In this document: one piece after another, positions 1 through 9,860 of the stretch
How the letters are laid out: each line of letters begins with the position of its first letter
Numbering within the stretch: position 1 is the first letter of the stretch
Notes under the pieces: model-generated
What the model was told of the DNA's origin: nothing
Databases searched by the model: none
What the model saw: the letters and a program-made list of their open reading frames with translations, nothing else
NCBI GenBank assembly: GCA_900149785.2
Contig: FSSI02000018.1
Span: forward strand, 24,324-88,323
Reading direction: 5' to 3'
DNA from: Sodalinema lacuna_A
Lineage (GTDB): Bacteria; Cyanobacteriota; Cyanobacteriia; Cyanobacteriales; Geitlerinemataceae
DNA length: 64,000 nt
Translations under genes and position numbers: made by a program

Positions 1-2127
1 AGTACGGAAGCGCTGATTAAGGAAGCCGATTATCGCTATATTCCCTGGACACAACTGAGTGCGAGGGCGATGATTCGCTTCGGGACTGGGGTCCATCAGA
101 AACGAGTTCAGGCGACGCTGACGGATAACAGTGGCATCCTGGGGGTGGAACTGGCCTGTGATAAGGAAGGAACGAAAACCATTTTGGCCGATGCGGGGAT
201 TCCGGTTCCTCGGGGAACGGTGATTCATTATCTCGATGAACTCGAAGATGCGATCGCCGATGTGGGAGGCTATCCCGTGGTTATCAAACCCCTCGATGGT
301 AACCATGGCCGGGGCATTGCTATCAATATCCGCAGTTGGCAAGAGGCCGAGGCCTCCTATGATGCGGCGAGTGAAGAGTCGAAGACGCGATCGGTGATTG
401 TGGAGCGCTATTACGAAGGCCAAGACCACCGAGTGCTGGTGATTGACGGTAAGTTGGTGGCCGTGGCTGAACGCATCCCGGCCCATGTGGTGGGAGATGG
501 TAAGTCGACTATTGCGGAGTTAGTTGATGACGTGAACCGAGATCCCCGCCGGGGCGATGGTCATGACAACATCTTGACGCGGCTGAAGTTGGACAATACC
601 AGTTTGCAATGGTTGGACCGCCAAGGTCTCGATGCCCATAGTATCCCCGATCCCGGAGAGGTGTGTTATCTGCGAGCGACAGCAAACCTCAGTACGGGGG
701 GAATTGCCATCGATCGCACGGATGAGATTCACCCAGAAAACCGCTGGATTGCCGAACGGGTGGCCAAGATTATTGGTTTAGATATTATCGGCATGGATGT
801 GGTTACCTCGGATATTTCCCGGCCGCTACGGGAGACGGATGGGGTGATTGTGGAAGTCAACGCGGCGCCGGGGTTCCGGATGCACGTCAGTCCAAGTGAG
901 GGCAAACCTCGCAATGTGGCGAAACCGGTGTTGGATATGCTGTTTCCGCCGGGAACCCCCCACAGTGTGCCGATTATCTCGATTACGGGAACCAATGGCA
1001 AGACCACGACGACGCGCTTGATTGCTCATATTTGTAAGCAAACGGGCCAGGTGGTGGGGTATACCACCACCGATGGGACTTATATTGGTGACTTTTTAGC
1101 TGAGGCTGGCGATAATACGGGTCCCCAAAGTGCGGGCCTGATTTTGGGAGACCCCACTGTGGAGATGGCCGTGCTGGAAACGGCTCGCGGCGGGNTTTTG
1201 CGCTCAGGCTTGGCCTTTGAGGAAGCCAATGTGGGGGTGGTGTTGAATGTGGCCGCCGACCATTTGGGCATTGGTGATATTGATACGATTGAGCAGATGG
1301 CCAGTGTGAAAGCGGTGGTGGCTGAGGCGGTTCACCCCGATGGCTATGCGGTTCTCAATGCTGATGATGAGTTGGTGTCGGGGATGGCCAAGAAGCTGCG
1401 ATCGCATATCGCCTATTTCTCGATGAACCCGGATAATGAGATTGTGCGGGAGCATGTGGAGAATGGCGGTAAGGCGGCGGTGTATCAGGATGGCTATCTG
1501 GTGGTTCTCGATGGCGGTTCTATGGTGCGCATTGCTAAGGCTGATGAGGTGCCGCTGACGCTGAAGGGAATGGCCCCGTTTATGATTGCTAATGCGTTGG
1601 CCGCTTGTATTGCGACCTATGTGCAAGGGGTTGAGTTGGAGGCGATTCGCGCTGGGTTGGCCACCTTTAAGGCGTCGGTGGATCAAACGCCGGGACGGAT
1701 GAATCTCTTTGATTTGGGTGAGTTTCACGCTTTGGTGGATTATGCTCACAATGCGGCCAGTTATGAGGCCTTGGGCGGGTTTGTCCGCAATTGGCCGGGG
1801 TCCTGTATTGGCGTGATTGGGGGACCCGGCGATCGCCGCGATGAGGATTTCCTGGAGTTGGGCCGTCTCTCGGCGGAGATTTTCGACCAAATCATTGTCA
1901 AGGAGGATGATGATACTCGGGGACGACCTCGGGGAGATGCGGCGGATTGGATTTGTAAGGGGATTGAGGAGGTTAACCCCGATGCTCGGTATGAGTCGAT
2001 TCTCAGTGAGGAGAAGGCGATTAACATTGCTCTGGATGAGGCGCCTAAGGATAGTTTGGTGGTGATTCTCCCCGAGAGTGTCAGTCGCGCGATTGGCTTG
2101 ATTAAAGACCGCAATCCTGTTGAGTAG
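1..2127 (+). CDS. cphA: Cyanophycin synthetase, 3' part (5' end outside window)
   Basis: The frame is open from the first base, so the start lies upstream; 708 residues are visible of a family usually near 870-900. The enzyme polymerises aspartate and arginine into cyanophycin, the cytoplasmic nitrogen reserve, using ATP. The visible part begins before the ATP-grasp domain (GGYPVVIKPLDGNHGRG, near bases 265-315). It continues into a Mur-ligase-like domain whose P-loop GTNGKTTTT begins near base 988, and ends with the ligase C-terminal domain (VDYAHNAASYEALGGF). Base 1195 is an ambiguous n inside the conserved ARGG-x-LRSGL segment, so one residue is undetermined. cphB often sits upstream but is not visible here. 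Identification is secure from the ATP-grasp plus Mur-ligase order. Confidence 0.97.
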   Translation, partial: STEALIKEADYRYIPWTQLSARAMIRFGTGVHQKRVQATLTDNSGILGVELACDKEGTKTILADAGIPVPRGTVIHYLDELEDAIADVGGYPVVIKPLDGNHGRGIAINIRSWQEAEASYDAASEESKTRSVIVERYYEGQDHRVLVIDGKLVAVAERIPAHVVGDGKSTIAELVDDVNRDPRRGDGHDNILTRLKLDNTSLQWLDRQGLDAHSIPDPGEVCYLRATANLSTGGIAIDRTDEIHPENRWIAERVAKIIGLDIIGMDVVTSDISRPLRETDGVIVEVNAAPGFRMHVSPSEGKPRNVAKPVLDMLFPPGTPHSVPIISITGTNGKTTTTRLIAHICKQTGQVVGYTTTDGTYIGDFLAEAGDNTGPQSAGLILGDPTVEMAVLETARGGXLRSGLAFEEANVGVVLNVAADHLGIGDIDTIEQMASVKAVVAEAVHPDGYAVLNADDELVSGMAKKLRSHIAYFSMNPDNEIVREHVENGGKAAVYQDGYLVVLDGGSMVRIAKADEVPLTLKGMAPFMIANALAACIATYVQGVELEAIRAGLATFKASVDQTPGRMNLFDLGEFHALVDYAHNAASYEALGGFVRNWPGSCIGVIGGPGDRRDEDFLELGRLSAEIFDQIIVKEDDDTRGRPRGDAADWICKGIEEVNPDARYESILSEEKAINIALDEAPKDSLVVILPESVSRAIGLIKDRNPVE

Positions 2128-2174
2128 CGGCAATCTCTGGTCACTGAGCGATAGTCGAAGTGGTGGTTGTTTGG

Positions 2175-2202
2175 ACTGGGGGTGTGATGCCCCCAGTTTT
2201 TG
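2175..2202 (+). terminator. Rho-independent terminator of cphA
   Basis: Perfect 8-bp arms (ACTGGGGG at 2175-2182, CCCCCAGT at 2190-2197) with a 7-nt loop are followed by TTTTTG. It lies about 50 bases after the cphA stop codon and in the right orientation. Confidence 0.8.
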
Positions 2203-2254
2203 TGTCTGATTTCTGTACGGTAATCGAAAATAAAATTGCGCTGCTTAGATGTTT

Positions 2255-2288
2255 GGCTTTGCGCGGCCCGCACCGGGGCCGCGAAGCC
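2255..2288. repeat. GC-rich extragenic hairpin
   Basis: An inverted repeat pairs GGCTT plus CGCGGCCC with GGGCCGCG plus AAGCC, interrupted by a 2-nt bulge on the left arm, giving about 13 paired bases round a 6-nt loop. There is no T-run on either side, so it is a REP-like palindrome and not a terminator. The rest of the 2128-2488 gap holds only the two flanking terminators and AT-rich DNA; I see no gene in it. Confidence 0.6.
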
Positions 2289-2420
2289 TTGCCAACCTCA
2301 ATCAAAATTTTGGTGCGCTTTGTATTGAGGGGTGAAGCTTTATTTATAATTTTACTATAGCAGAACGAAGTTTTCATGTCAAGGGAAATCTGGAAAATGT
2401 TAGGGCTGGGGAGGGAGGCC

Positions 2421-2449
2421 AAAAAAAACACCCCACAGGGGGGTGTTGA
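2421..2449 (-). terminator. Rho-independent terminator of the RTX protein gene
   Basis: Read on the minus strand, AACACCCC is followed by a short loop, GGGGTGTT and a run of eight T (2421-2428). It lies 40 bases beyond the stop codon of the gene at 2489-4171. Confidence 0.85.
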
Positions 2450-2488
2450 GATAATGTTGAAGTTTGAGGATGCAGCCAGGGAGAATCC

Positions 2489-4171
2489 TTAGAGGATGTT
2501 GACTTGTGCGGTGTCGAAAGTACCGAGTTGGTCTCCTACGAGGGCAACCTGCATAAAGCTGCTCCCCGTATCGAAGGCGACTGGAACATCAAAGGTGCTA
2601 GAAAACTGATTGACGCCAAAGTTCACGGTTTGCGTCAATGCTTGGAAGTCCCCTGAACCTCCCCCAAGTAATAGGGATAGATCGGTAACGCCAGTCCCTG
2701 AAGGAGTAGTTCCGGCGCTGGTAGTTACGTCAATGCTGGCTTCAACATCGGCATTGTTGCGGAAGACGGTGAAGGTGATGAAATCGGGGTTATCTGGAAC
2801 AATAGATACTGTGGCAAAACCAGGGATATCGGCGGTATTAGACCCAATATCTCCCATGAACTCTTGATTGAAGGTGAAGCCACCACCCGGAGGAGCGGCA
2901 ACAGAACCACGCTGAATGAGGAAGTTGGCATTATCGACCACAATGTTATCTTGCCGGAGTTGTAAGGAGAAGAAGCGATCGCCCCCTTCACCGCCGTCAC
3001 TTCCCAAGACTTCATTGATGAGATTGATATCGAAGGACACTGTTCCCTGGCCATCAGCAAAGCTAACGACTCGTTGTCCATTCAATAACTCCACATCAGA
3101 ACCGGGACCTTCAAAATCAACATCTTCCTGGGCAGTGGCCGGAATTTTGTTGAATAAGAGGTTGTCTTCCCCAGTGGTTCCACTGCGTTTGACGAAGATA
3201 CTGCGGGGAACTAACTCACCGGCGGTACTCCCTCCCTCTTCTTGATTAAACTTGTAGAGATTGACGAGTTCACCGTTTTCATCCACAAACTCGAAGGTTC
3301 GCGGCGGTTCAGGATCGGCGATATCACTAGAGAAGTCACTTGAACCGAGGTCAGAGACACCTTCAACGACAGCGAGGAATTGGTTGGTGACGCTATCTTT
3401 AATAATGGAATTGTTGCCATTAACTTCAATGTTGACATCGGCAAAGGGTAAGCCATCGAGCATCAGCTTATCCTGACCGCGCACGAAGTTCTGAATGCGA
3501 TCGGCATCCGTTAAGGCTTCGCCACCGGTGGTGATATTCTCGCTGCGGCGCGACATGGCAAAGGTATCTTGTCCCTCACCCCCCACGAGAACATCAGCCC
3601 CTAAGTCACCATAAAGGACGTTGCTACCCGCACCCCCGAACAGGGTATCGTCCCCAGCCCCGCCATAGACCGTATTGTTGCCCTCTCCGGTACGAATGAC
3701 ATCGTTACCTTGGTTGCCGAAGAGGATATCATTGCCCTCTGCGGCTTCGAGGGTATCGTTGCCATCTCCGCCAGCGAGGGTGTTGTCGCCAGAACCCCCG
3801 TCGAGGTTGTCGTCGCCTTCTCCTCCAACGATGAAGTCGTTACCACTGCCACCGAAAACGCTGTCGTTGCCGAGATCACCGGCGAGATAGTTATTCCCTG
3901 AATCGGCCCGGATGACGTCATTACCTTGACCGCCATACAGACTATCATCGCCGCCGCCGGCTTCGAGGGTGTCTTCCCCTTGGTTGCCGAATAACATATC
4001 TCGGCCAGAACGGCCGACAATGCTATCGTTGCCATCGCTACCGGCGATGACGTTATCACCGCCAACGCCATCAATAATGTCATCACCAGACAGATCAGGG
4101 AGGGGGTCACCCTGAATATTTCCGCCTGGAATAATCAAATCTGCAATTAATGTGCCAATAATGTTAGCCAT
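2489..4171 (-). CDS. RTX calcium-binding repeat protein with Calx-beta-like C-terminal modules
   Basis: A 560-residue protein. Residues about 10-210 are glycine- and aspartate-rich nonapeptides of the hemolysin type (GGxGxDxLxG; many GNDxIxG and GGAGDDTL units), which bind calcium in a parallel beta-roll. The remainder has two beta-rich stretches resembling Calx-beta modules (for example EDVDFEGPGSDVELLNG then VSFDINLI). There is no N-terminal signal peptide, as expected for type I secretion through a C-terminal signal. I chose the ATG at 4171 because GGAGGACAAC stands directly before it; an in-frame start 42 bases further upstream has no such site. A good terminator follows the stop. Family knowledge suggests a surface or sheath protein, comparable with oscillin-type glycoproteins; that role is inference. 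The downstream-lying TPR and glycosyltransferase genes on the same strand hint at glycosylation. Confidence 0.85.
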   Translation of the reverse strand: MANIIGTLIADLIIPGGNIQGDPLPDLSGDDIIDGVGGDNVIAGSDGNDSIVGRSGRDMLFGNQGEDTLEAGGGDDSLYGGQGNDVIRADSGNNYLAGDLGNDSVFGGSGNDFIVGGEGDDNLDGGSGDNTLAGGDGNDTLEAAEGNDILFGNQGNDVIRTGEGNNTVYGGAGDDTLFGGAGSNVLYGDLGADVLVGGEGQDTFAMSRRSENITTGGEALTDADRIQNFVRGQDKLMLDGLPFADVNIEVNGNNSIIKDSVTNQFLAVVEGVSDLGSSDFSSDIADPEPPRTFEFVDENGELVNLYKFNQEEGGSTAGELVPRSIFVKRSGTTGEDNLLFNKIPATAQEDVDFEGPGSDVELLNGQRVVSFADGQGTVSFDINLINEVLGSDGGEGGDRFFSLQLRQDNIVVDNANFLIQRGSVAAPPGGGFTFNQEFMGDIGSNTADIPGFATVSIVPDNPDFITFTVFRNNADVEASIDVTTSAGTTPSGTGVTDLSLLLGGGSGDFQALTQTVNFGVNQFSSTFDVPVAFDTGSSFMQVALVGDQLGTFDTAQVNIL

Positions 4172-4343
4172 GTTGTCCTCCACAGGTTTACACAAGGTTC
4201 TAGGTAGAAACACCCGTGGATTATTTGTTTTTTGGCTTGATGCACGTCAACGTTTTTAGTTTAACTGATTCTCATCTAAATAGACGAATTATTTTTGAGA
4301 ATTGTTGCATCAGATGAATTTTTTTGTCTGCGATGACGTTGAG

Positions 4344-6362
4344 TTACATTGCTGTTGCTTGCAGCATACTGTTTTGAATTTGAAAGGCTTTACCTAAACT
4401 GGCAACAGCTTCTTGATGTTGGTTCAACAAAGACAATAACTGACCCCGATTGTACCAAGCCTCGGATTGTTCCGGTTTGAGCTTAATCGCCCGTTCATAG
4501 GCATTGAGGGCTTCTTCATGACGCTCTAGTTTCTGTAACGTCGTACCACTGGCATACCAGGCTTCATAGGACTGGGGTTGCAGTTCAATGGCAGCATCAA
4601 AACAGTCTAATGCCTCAGAGTAGCGTTCGAGTTTTTCGAGTAAAATGCCCTGGTTATACCACGATTCTAGGTGATCGCGCTTGAGTTGTGTGACTTTTTG
4701 ATACGAGGCGATCGCCTGATCATACTCATCAAGTTTTACAAGAATCGCAGCTTTATTATACCACACTTCATAGCGATCGGGGTTAATTTTACTCGCTTTT
4801 TCATAAGCAGAAATTGCATCGGGATAGCGTTTCAGGTTACTGAGAACATTGCCCAAGTTGTACCAAGCCTCAAACTTATTCGGTTGCAATTTAACCGCTT
4901 GGCGATAAGAGGCGATCGCCTCGTTGAAATGCTGCATCCGATTGAGAATTGCACCGCGATTATGCCAAATTTCGGCACTTTTCGGCTGAATCTCCAAAGC
5001 GCGATCGTAGTTTTTCAACGCCTCATCCAACCGTTGCAGCTTGGTGAGCGTATTGCCCCGGTTGTACCAGGCTTCATACTTGTCTGGGTTCAATTCTAAG
5101 GTGCGATCATAACTGTCAATCGCCTCAGAATACCGTTGTAGGCGGCCTAAGGTATTTCCCCGGCCAAACCAGGCTTCCACGAGGCGATCGCGGCCCCCAG
5201 ATTCCTCAGAAGTTTGATGTTCAATAGCATTATCAAAACTGGCCACCGCATTGGCATAGCGGCCCGTGCGATAGAGTAAAGTCCCATGACGTAGCCAAAC
5301 ATCAGCATCCTGGGAGTCTAGGGCGATGGCCCGTTCATAGGCGGCGATCGCATCGGTCCATTGTTGCGTTTTCAGGAGTGCTTCGGCGTACTCCAGCCAT
5401 CCCCGACGATGATCCGGTTGACGATTAACGAGGGCTTCATAATACACCAACCGTTCCTGAACCGAGGCCCCATCGGGGAGAGATAAGGGTTTTTCAGGCT
5501 GGGTGGGGGCTTCCTTCGGCGGTGGGGGTGTTTCCTTCGTTGAAGCCGTTGACGCCGGAGTGTTCCTCGGCGGTTCAGGATTCGCCACCGCTTGAGGGGC
5601 CGCGATGGGTAAGGTTCGGTTGGCTTCCTGAATCGCTTGAATCGCCGCCAGTCGCTGAGACACCCGATCAATTTTTTGCCGTAACTCCGGCTTCATAGAC
5701 TGCAAAATCGCCCGAGGACTAATTTTGTTGATTTCTTTGAGTTTCGTGTCCTTGGCGTCGTAAGCCTCCAACACCGCCACCTGCAACTGATGCAAACATT
5801 CATTGCGGATGCGTTCGACGTGATGCAATTGATCCATCTGTACCTCAATCTCTTGCGTCAAGCCATCGACTTGCGATCGCGCCTGGTGATGGGCCTCAAT
5901 CATCTGCCGTTCGAGATCCTCCAACAAACGATTGGCCTTCTGACTCGACGCATCCAACTGGCCCTCCAAATCCCCCAACTGAGTTAAGCGTTGACGAACA
6001 TCAGCCACCAACCGTTCCAAAATACGATGGCGAATCACCGCAAACGTGGCCAACGTCGCCAGAGGAGACAAAGCCAACGTCATCAACAGGGCCTGATACA
6101 GCGTCACATATTGACCAAAAAGATTCGTTTGGGCCGGACTCTCCAGCCCCGAAACATCGGCCAGGATAAATTGTGGCTGATGCTGAGATTCTGGGTGACT
6201 CATCTCCGGAACGGCCATGGCCATCTCCAGGGCCAGATTCGAGTCAGCCGAGGTTTCTAAAGATAAATTCTCCAGAGAGGGCAGCATCGGTAACACCGAC
6301 GGTTCGAGACTGCCCTCGGGTGCCAATAAGGCAGCAAGTGCAAGTAAAGTGTGAGTCCCCAT
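4344..6362 (-). CDS. Membrane-anchored TPR repeat protein
   Basis: About 672 residues. The N-terminal 90 residues are low in charge. One hydrophobic segment near residues 86-110 (LYQALLMTLALSPLATLATF) is the likely membrane anchor. It is followed by a coiled-coil-like stretch (about 110-200) rich in Leu, Gln, Arg and Glu, then a proline-rich linker (about 245-275). From about 285 to the end there are some eleven 34-residue TPR units (repeating AWYNRGNTL..LxRxxEAxxxYDRAxxLxP). TPR arrays are protein-protein interaction scaffolds; the partner is unknown. The ATG at 6362 is preferred over an in-frame GTG at 6368. It lies between the RTX gene and the TPR-glycosyltransferase gene on the same strand, 69 bases from the latter. 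Confidence 0.85.
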   Translation of the reverse strand: MGTHTLLALAALLAPEGSLEPSVLPMLPSLENLSLETSADSNLALEMAMAVPEMSHPESQHQPQFILADVSGLESPAQTNLFGQYVTLYQALLMTLALSPLATLATFAVIRHRILERLVADVRQRLTQLGDLEGQLDASSQKANRLLEDLERQMIEAHHQARSQVDGLTQEIEVQMDQLHHVERIRNECLHQLQVAVLEAYDAKDTKLKEINKISPRAILQSMKPELRQKIDRVSQRLAAIQAIQEANRTLPIAAPQAVANPEPPRNTPASTASTKETPPPPKEAPTQPEKPLSLPDGASVQERLVYYEALVNRQPDHRRGWLEYAEALLKTQQWTDAIAAYERAIALDSQDADVWLRHGTLLYRTGRYANAVASFDNAIEHQTSEESGGRDRLVEAWFGRGNTLGRLQRYSEAIDSYDRTLELNPDKYEAWYNRGNTLTKLQRLDEALKNYDRALEIQPKSAEIWHNRGAILNRMQHFNEAIASYRQAVKLQPNKFEAWYNLGNVLSNLKRYPDAISAYEKASKINPDRYEVWYNKAAILVKLDEYDQAIASYQKVTQLKRDHLESWYNQGILLEKLERYSEALDCFDAAIELQPQSYEAWYASGTTLQKLERHEEALNAYERAIKLKPEQSEAWYNRGQLLSLLNQHQEAVASLGKAFQIQNSMLQATAM

Positions 6363-6431
6363 AATCACCAGTCATCATGCCAAAGGTATCCTTTATCCTT
6401 ACAAGATTGGTGGCGATTATCCGGAGATGGC

Positions 6432-9400
6432 CTATCCCGCCGCCCGTTGGGCTACTAACTCTTTGAAGATGCCATACATATCAGCGGCGAACTTCTGAGG
6501 ATTCCAAAGTGGGGCCAGGCTGTGAGGCTGTTTACCCTGTTCGAGTTGCGATCGCATCTGTTGCCGAACCGCCTCATCCCGGCCCATACGCACGCCCCAA
6601 TCAATATACTCATCCCAAGTCCAAGCCACGCCTAAATCCGTCCCAGCAGCTTTCATCAGCGAGTAGGCCTGACGGCCAAACGACTGTTGCGACACCAAGG
6701 CCACCACCGGCATATTGAACCACAGGGCCTCAACAACGTGCGTCGCCCCACTATAGGGGTAAGAGTCAATCAAAACATCGGCAAACTGATAAATCAGGCG
6801 ATGTTCCTCTTCTGTCTGCGTGCGAGGGAGAACCCGAATACGATTCGTCCGCACCCCCTGACGGCGACATTCGGTTTTATAAATCTCTTCAATGGCCAAC
6901 AAATCCCCCACCCGGCCTTTATAGAAGAGAAGACTATCAGGAACCTGGGCCAGAATCTTAATCTGGGCTTCGACTAACTCCGGACAGAACTTATTCCCCG
7001 TAGCCACACAGAGGAACGCCACCTGATTCGGGGCGACGCGCATCGAACGCCGCAACACCTCACGATTCACGGCTTTAATGGGAAGTCCAGCGGTAGCGGC
7101 GAAGGAGTCGGGAAGGCGAACCACCTGTTCGAGGTAATGTTCCTCAACCCCGGCCGGGTGGGTTTGCCAATCGCCGAGATAATAGTTCTTCGAGGTAATA
7201 TAGGGCGCGTCAAAGCCTAGCCAGGTGAGGCAAACATGGGCCGGACTGCTATAAAAGACTTCGGTATTGGGCATCACCGTCACCGAGTCCATATCCACCA
7301 AGACATCGAGGTTATCCTGGGCAATTTCTTGCAAAATCAGTTTCGCCTGGGCACCTTGAGGGCGGCTAAACTTCTCGGCGGCTTTCTCGAAGCGTTCGGT
7401 GAGTCCGTCTCGGCCCATATCACCGGTGACGTAGAGGAAAATATGGGGGGTAATCTTGCTGAGGGCTTCGATGATATCGACACTCAGCCAACCGACGGAG
7501 TGACGGCGGAAATGTTTGGAGAGGAAGCCAATGCGTAGGGGATGGCCGGGATTGGGGCGAGGACGAATGGGAATTTCGGCGTGTTTTTCGCTGTTGGCTT
7601 TGGCTTCGAGGTATTTGAGATAGAGGTGGGCTAAGGTTTTGGAGAGTTTGGCGTTTTTAGCCACGTCATCGCGGACGTGGGGCATATCAAAGGCCAGGTT
7701 GAGATAGAGACGTACCACCTCGTTGTAGGTGAGGGGATATTGCTGAATGGCGTCGTAGATGAGGGGTTCGACTTCGTTGAATTTGGCGATCGCCACGTCA
7801 CTCACCCCGGAGTTCAGGTGAGATTTCATGGCCGCCAACAGGGCCATAATATAGTCTTTTCCGCTGACGTTTTCGCAGAATTTCAGGGACACGGCCCGAG
7901 CCGCCGCTTGATTTTTGGTATTATAAATCTCACACAGCGCCCAATAGGATTCGGTTAAATCTGGCTGAAGTTCAACGGCTTTATGGAAGAGTTTAACGGC
8001 TTCCTCTTTTTTGCCCTTGGCGTAGTATTTACCCCCCAAATGTTGATAGGAAATCCCGCCGCCAAATTTTGGGTCAAGTTCTAAGGCTCGTTGCCAACAT
8101 TGGATGGTTTCGTCAACTTTGCCCATTCGTTCATAGACTTTACCGAGATTCCAATGAATCCCCGGTAAGTCTTGGTTATAGGAAAGGGCTTTTTGATAGA
8201 GTTCTAGGGCTTGCTGGTTTTGGTTCTGGAAGAAGTAAATACTAGCTACATTGGAGTAGACTTCAGCGAAGTCTGGTTTGATGGCGATCGCCCGTTGATA
8301 GGCATTCATCGCCGCCGCACCATTTTTCTGCCCTAATAAGCCATTCCCCAGGGCTTTATAGGCTTCGGCATAGTCAGGTTTCCCTTGAATCGCTTTGTGT
8401 GCCGAATCAATAGCTTTCGCAAAGTTTTTCTCTTCTAAATACATCTCCGCTAACGTCAGATGCACTTCGGGAAATTCAGGATAAAGGGCTAGGGCTTGTT
8501 CATAGTAGCGTTGAGCGGTTTGCAGTCGTCCGGTATGCTCTTTAATAAAGTTGCCGGCTTGAAAATCCAGGGCTGCAACTTCTTGATATTCTTCTAAGTG
8601 ATAATGCCATTGGGCGCATTCTTCGTAATAGCGCAAGAAATAGGTAATTACTTCATTGAGGTTATCCTGATACTCGCTATTGTCCGGGTCGAGTTCCAGG
8701 GCTTTTTTGAATTTCTCCACCGCCATTTGCGGCACACTATGCTGAATACAGGCTAAGCCAAAACTGTTGTAATATTCAGCATTTTGAGGCGCCAATTTAA
8801 CGGCTTTTTCTAAGTCCACCATCGCCTGATAACTTTGGTGGTGATGATAGGCAATGTTCCCTAAATGGTAATGGGCAACTGCCGAGTTGGGGTCAATTTC
8901 TAGGAGTTTTTTATAGAGAAAAACGGCTTGGCGATAGTTGTCTTGCTCCCGAAAACATTGAGCCAACTTGAGCATTTCCTGGGTCCAAGTCTCCAGGTCT
9001 TTTCGCCGCAAATCTTCGAGGAGTAGATTGAGTTGTTTACGGGGAGCCTCTAAATTGGGGTTAATCTCCACGGCCCGCCGATAGGCTGCCGCTGCGTCGC
9101 CAATTCGCCCTTGAGACTGATAGACGGCCCCGAGATTATGATGATAACTGGCGACATTGGGGTCAAGGGCGATCGCCCGTTCCAAGAGGGTTAACGCCTG
9201 ATCATAGTTCTGTTGCTGATAGGCGAGGGTTCCCAAGCCTTGGCAAGCATCGGCTTGGTTGGCATCATACTCTAAGGCCCGTTCGTAGAGTTGTTGGGCC
9301 TGGCTGATTTGGCCGAGACGATGATAGGCTCGTGCGAGTTGGATGAGGTGATTGAGGGCGAGGGGGCGATCGCGATCGACACAATCGAGCCAAGCGCGGG

Positions 9401-9728
9401 TAAAATTCTCCTGAAGGGCGTTGCTGTTGGGATCTAACAGCAATCCCTGACGATAGTGGCCCAGACTTTGATCGAGGTTCCCCTGGCCGCGATAGGCTAA
9501 GCCTAGGGTATTGTAATAGGCCGCATTGCTATTATCGAGGGCGATGGCCTGTTGAACTTGCTCAATGGCGCGATCGTACTGTTGCTGTTGATAGGCAATC
9601 ATCCCCAACCCATGTAAGGCCGCCGCCTCCTGGGGGTTCTCCCCTAAGACTTGTCGATATAACTGTTCTGCACGTTCGACCTCTCCCGTCCGGTGGGACG
9701 CGATCGCCGTCGCTATACTAACACTCAT
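6432..9728 (-). CDS. TPR-domain GT41 glycosyltransferase (SPINDLY/O-GlcNAc transferase-like)
   Basis: A 1098-residue protein. Residues 1-620 are TPR units (well over a dozen, such as NAAYYNTLGLAYRGQGNLDQ), with a helical spacer before the catalytic part. From about residue 725 the C-terminal half matches the GT41 catalytic region: RIGFLSKHFRRHSVGWLSVD, then HVCLTWLGFDAPYI, VAFLCVATGNKF, and SYPYSGATHVVEALWFNMP near the nucleotide-sugar site. GT41 enzymes transfer a single sugar from a nucleotide sugar to Ser or Thr of proteins; the TPR part selects substrates. The donor (GlcNAc, fucose or other) cannot be told from sequence. A purine-rich GGAGGAAG lies 15 bases before the start. Just upstream (9750-9781) is an 11-bp tandem repeat. 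Confidence 0.9.
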   Translation of the reverse strand: MSVSIATAIASHRTGEVERAEQLYRQVLGENPQEAAALHGLGMIAYQQQQYDRAIEQVQQAIALDNSNAAYYNTLGLAYRGQGNLDQSLGHYRQGLLLDPNSNALQENFTRAWLDCVDRDRPLALNHLIQLARAYHRLGQISQAQQLYERALEYDANQADACQGLGTLAYQQQNYDQALTLLERAIALDPNVASYHHNLGAVYQSQGRIGDAAAAYRRAVEINPNLEAPRKQLNLLLEDLRRKDLETWTQEMLKLAQCFREQDNYRQAVFLYKKLLEIDPNSAVAHYHLGNIAYHHHQSYQAMVDLEKAVKLAPQNAEYYNSFGLACIQHSVPQMAVEKFKKALELDPDNSEYQDNLNEVITYFLRYYEECAQWHYHLEEYQEVAALDFQAGNFIKEHTGRLQTAQRYYEQALALYPEFPEVHLTLAEMYLEEKNFAKAIDSAHKAIQGKPDYAEAYKALGNGLLGQKNGAAAMNAYQRAIAIKPDFAEVYSNVASIYFFQNQNQQALELYQKALSYNQDLPGIHWNLGKVYERMGKVDETIQCWQRALELDPKFGGGISYQHLGGKYYAKGKKEEAVKLFHKAVELQPDLTESYWALCEIYNTKNQAAARAVSLKFCENVSGKDYIMALLAAMKSHLNSGVSDVAIAKFNEVEPLIYDAIQQYPLTYNEVVRLYLNLAFDMPHVRDDVAKNAKLSKTLAHLYLKYLEAKANSEKHAEIPIRPRPNPGHPLRIGFLSKHFRRHSVGWLSVDIIEALSKITPHIFLYVTGDMGRDGLTERFEKAAEKFSRPQGAQAKLILQEIAQDNLDVLVDMDSVTVMPNTEVFYSSPAHVCLTWLGFDAPYITSKNYYLGDWQTHPAGVEEHYLEQVVRLPDSFAATAGLPIKAVNREVLRRSMRVAPNQVAFLCVATGNKFCPELVEAQIKILAQVPDSLLFYKGRVGDLLAIEEIYKTECRRQGVRTNRIRVLPRTQTEEEHRLIYQFADVLIDSYPYSGATHVVEALWFNMPVVALVSQQSFGRQAYSLMKAAGTDLGVAWTWDEYIDWGVRMGRDEAVRQQMRSQLEQGKQPHSLAPLWNPQKFAADMYGIFKELVAQRAAG

Positions 9729-9749
9729 CCCCTGTCTTCTTCCTCCTTT

Positions 9750-9781
9750 GAATGTCCCGTGAATGTCCCGTGAATGTCCCG
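9750..9781. repeat. 11-bp tandem repeat (GAATGTCCCGT, 2.9 copies)
   Basis: Three adjacent copies begin at 9750, 9761 and 9772, the last one base short. They lie 22 bases upstream of the start of the GT41 gene, so they fall in its promoter or 5' leader. Confidence 0.85.
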
Positions 9782-9860
9782 GTTTCGGCGTGACGACTCT
9801 CTACGAATCAACCTCTACGACTGAAGTTTTAATAAACGTTCTAAAACTCCCCCAGATTCC

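Noticed and set aside
1204..2133. 309-codon open frame antisense to cphA
   Set aside because: Its product is rich in His, Arg and Ile with no motif; cphA codon bias produces open antisense frames, and cphA itself is certain.
3601..4110. Alternative frames through the RTX repeats (169 and 71 codons)
   Set aside because: Repeat structure keeps several frames open; only the frame with GGxGxDxL is meaningful.
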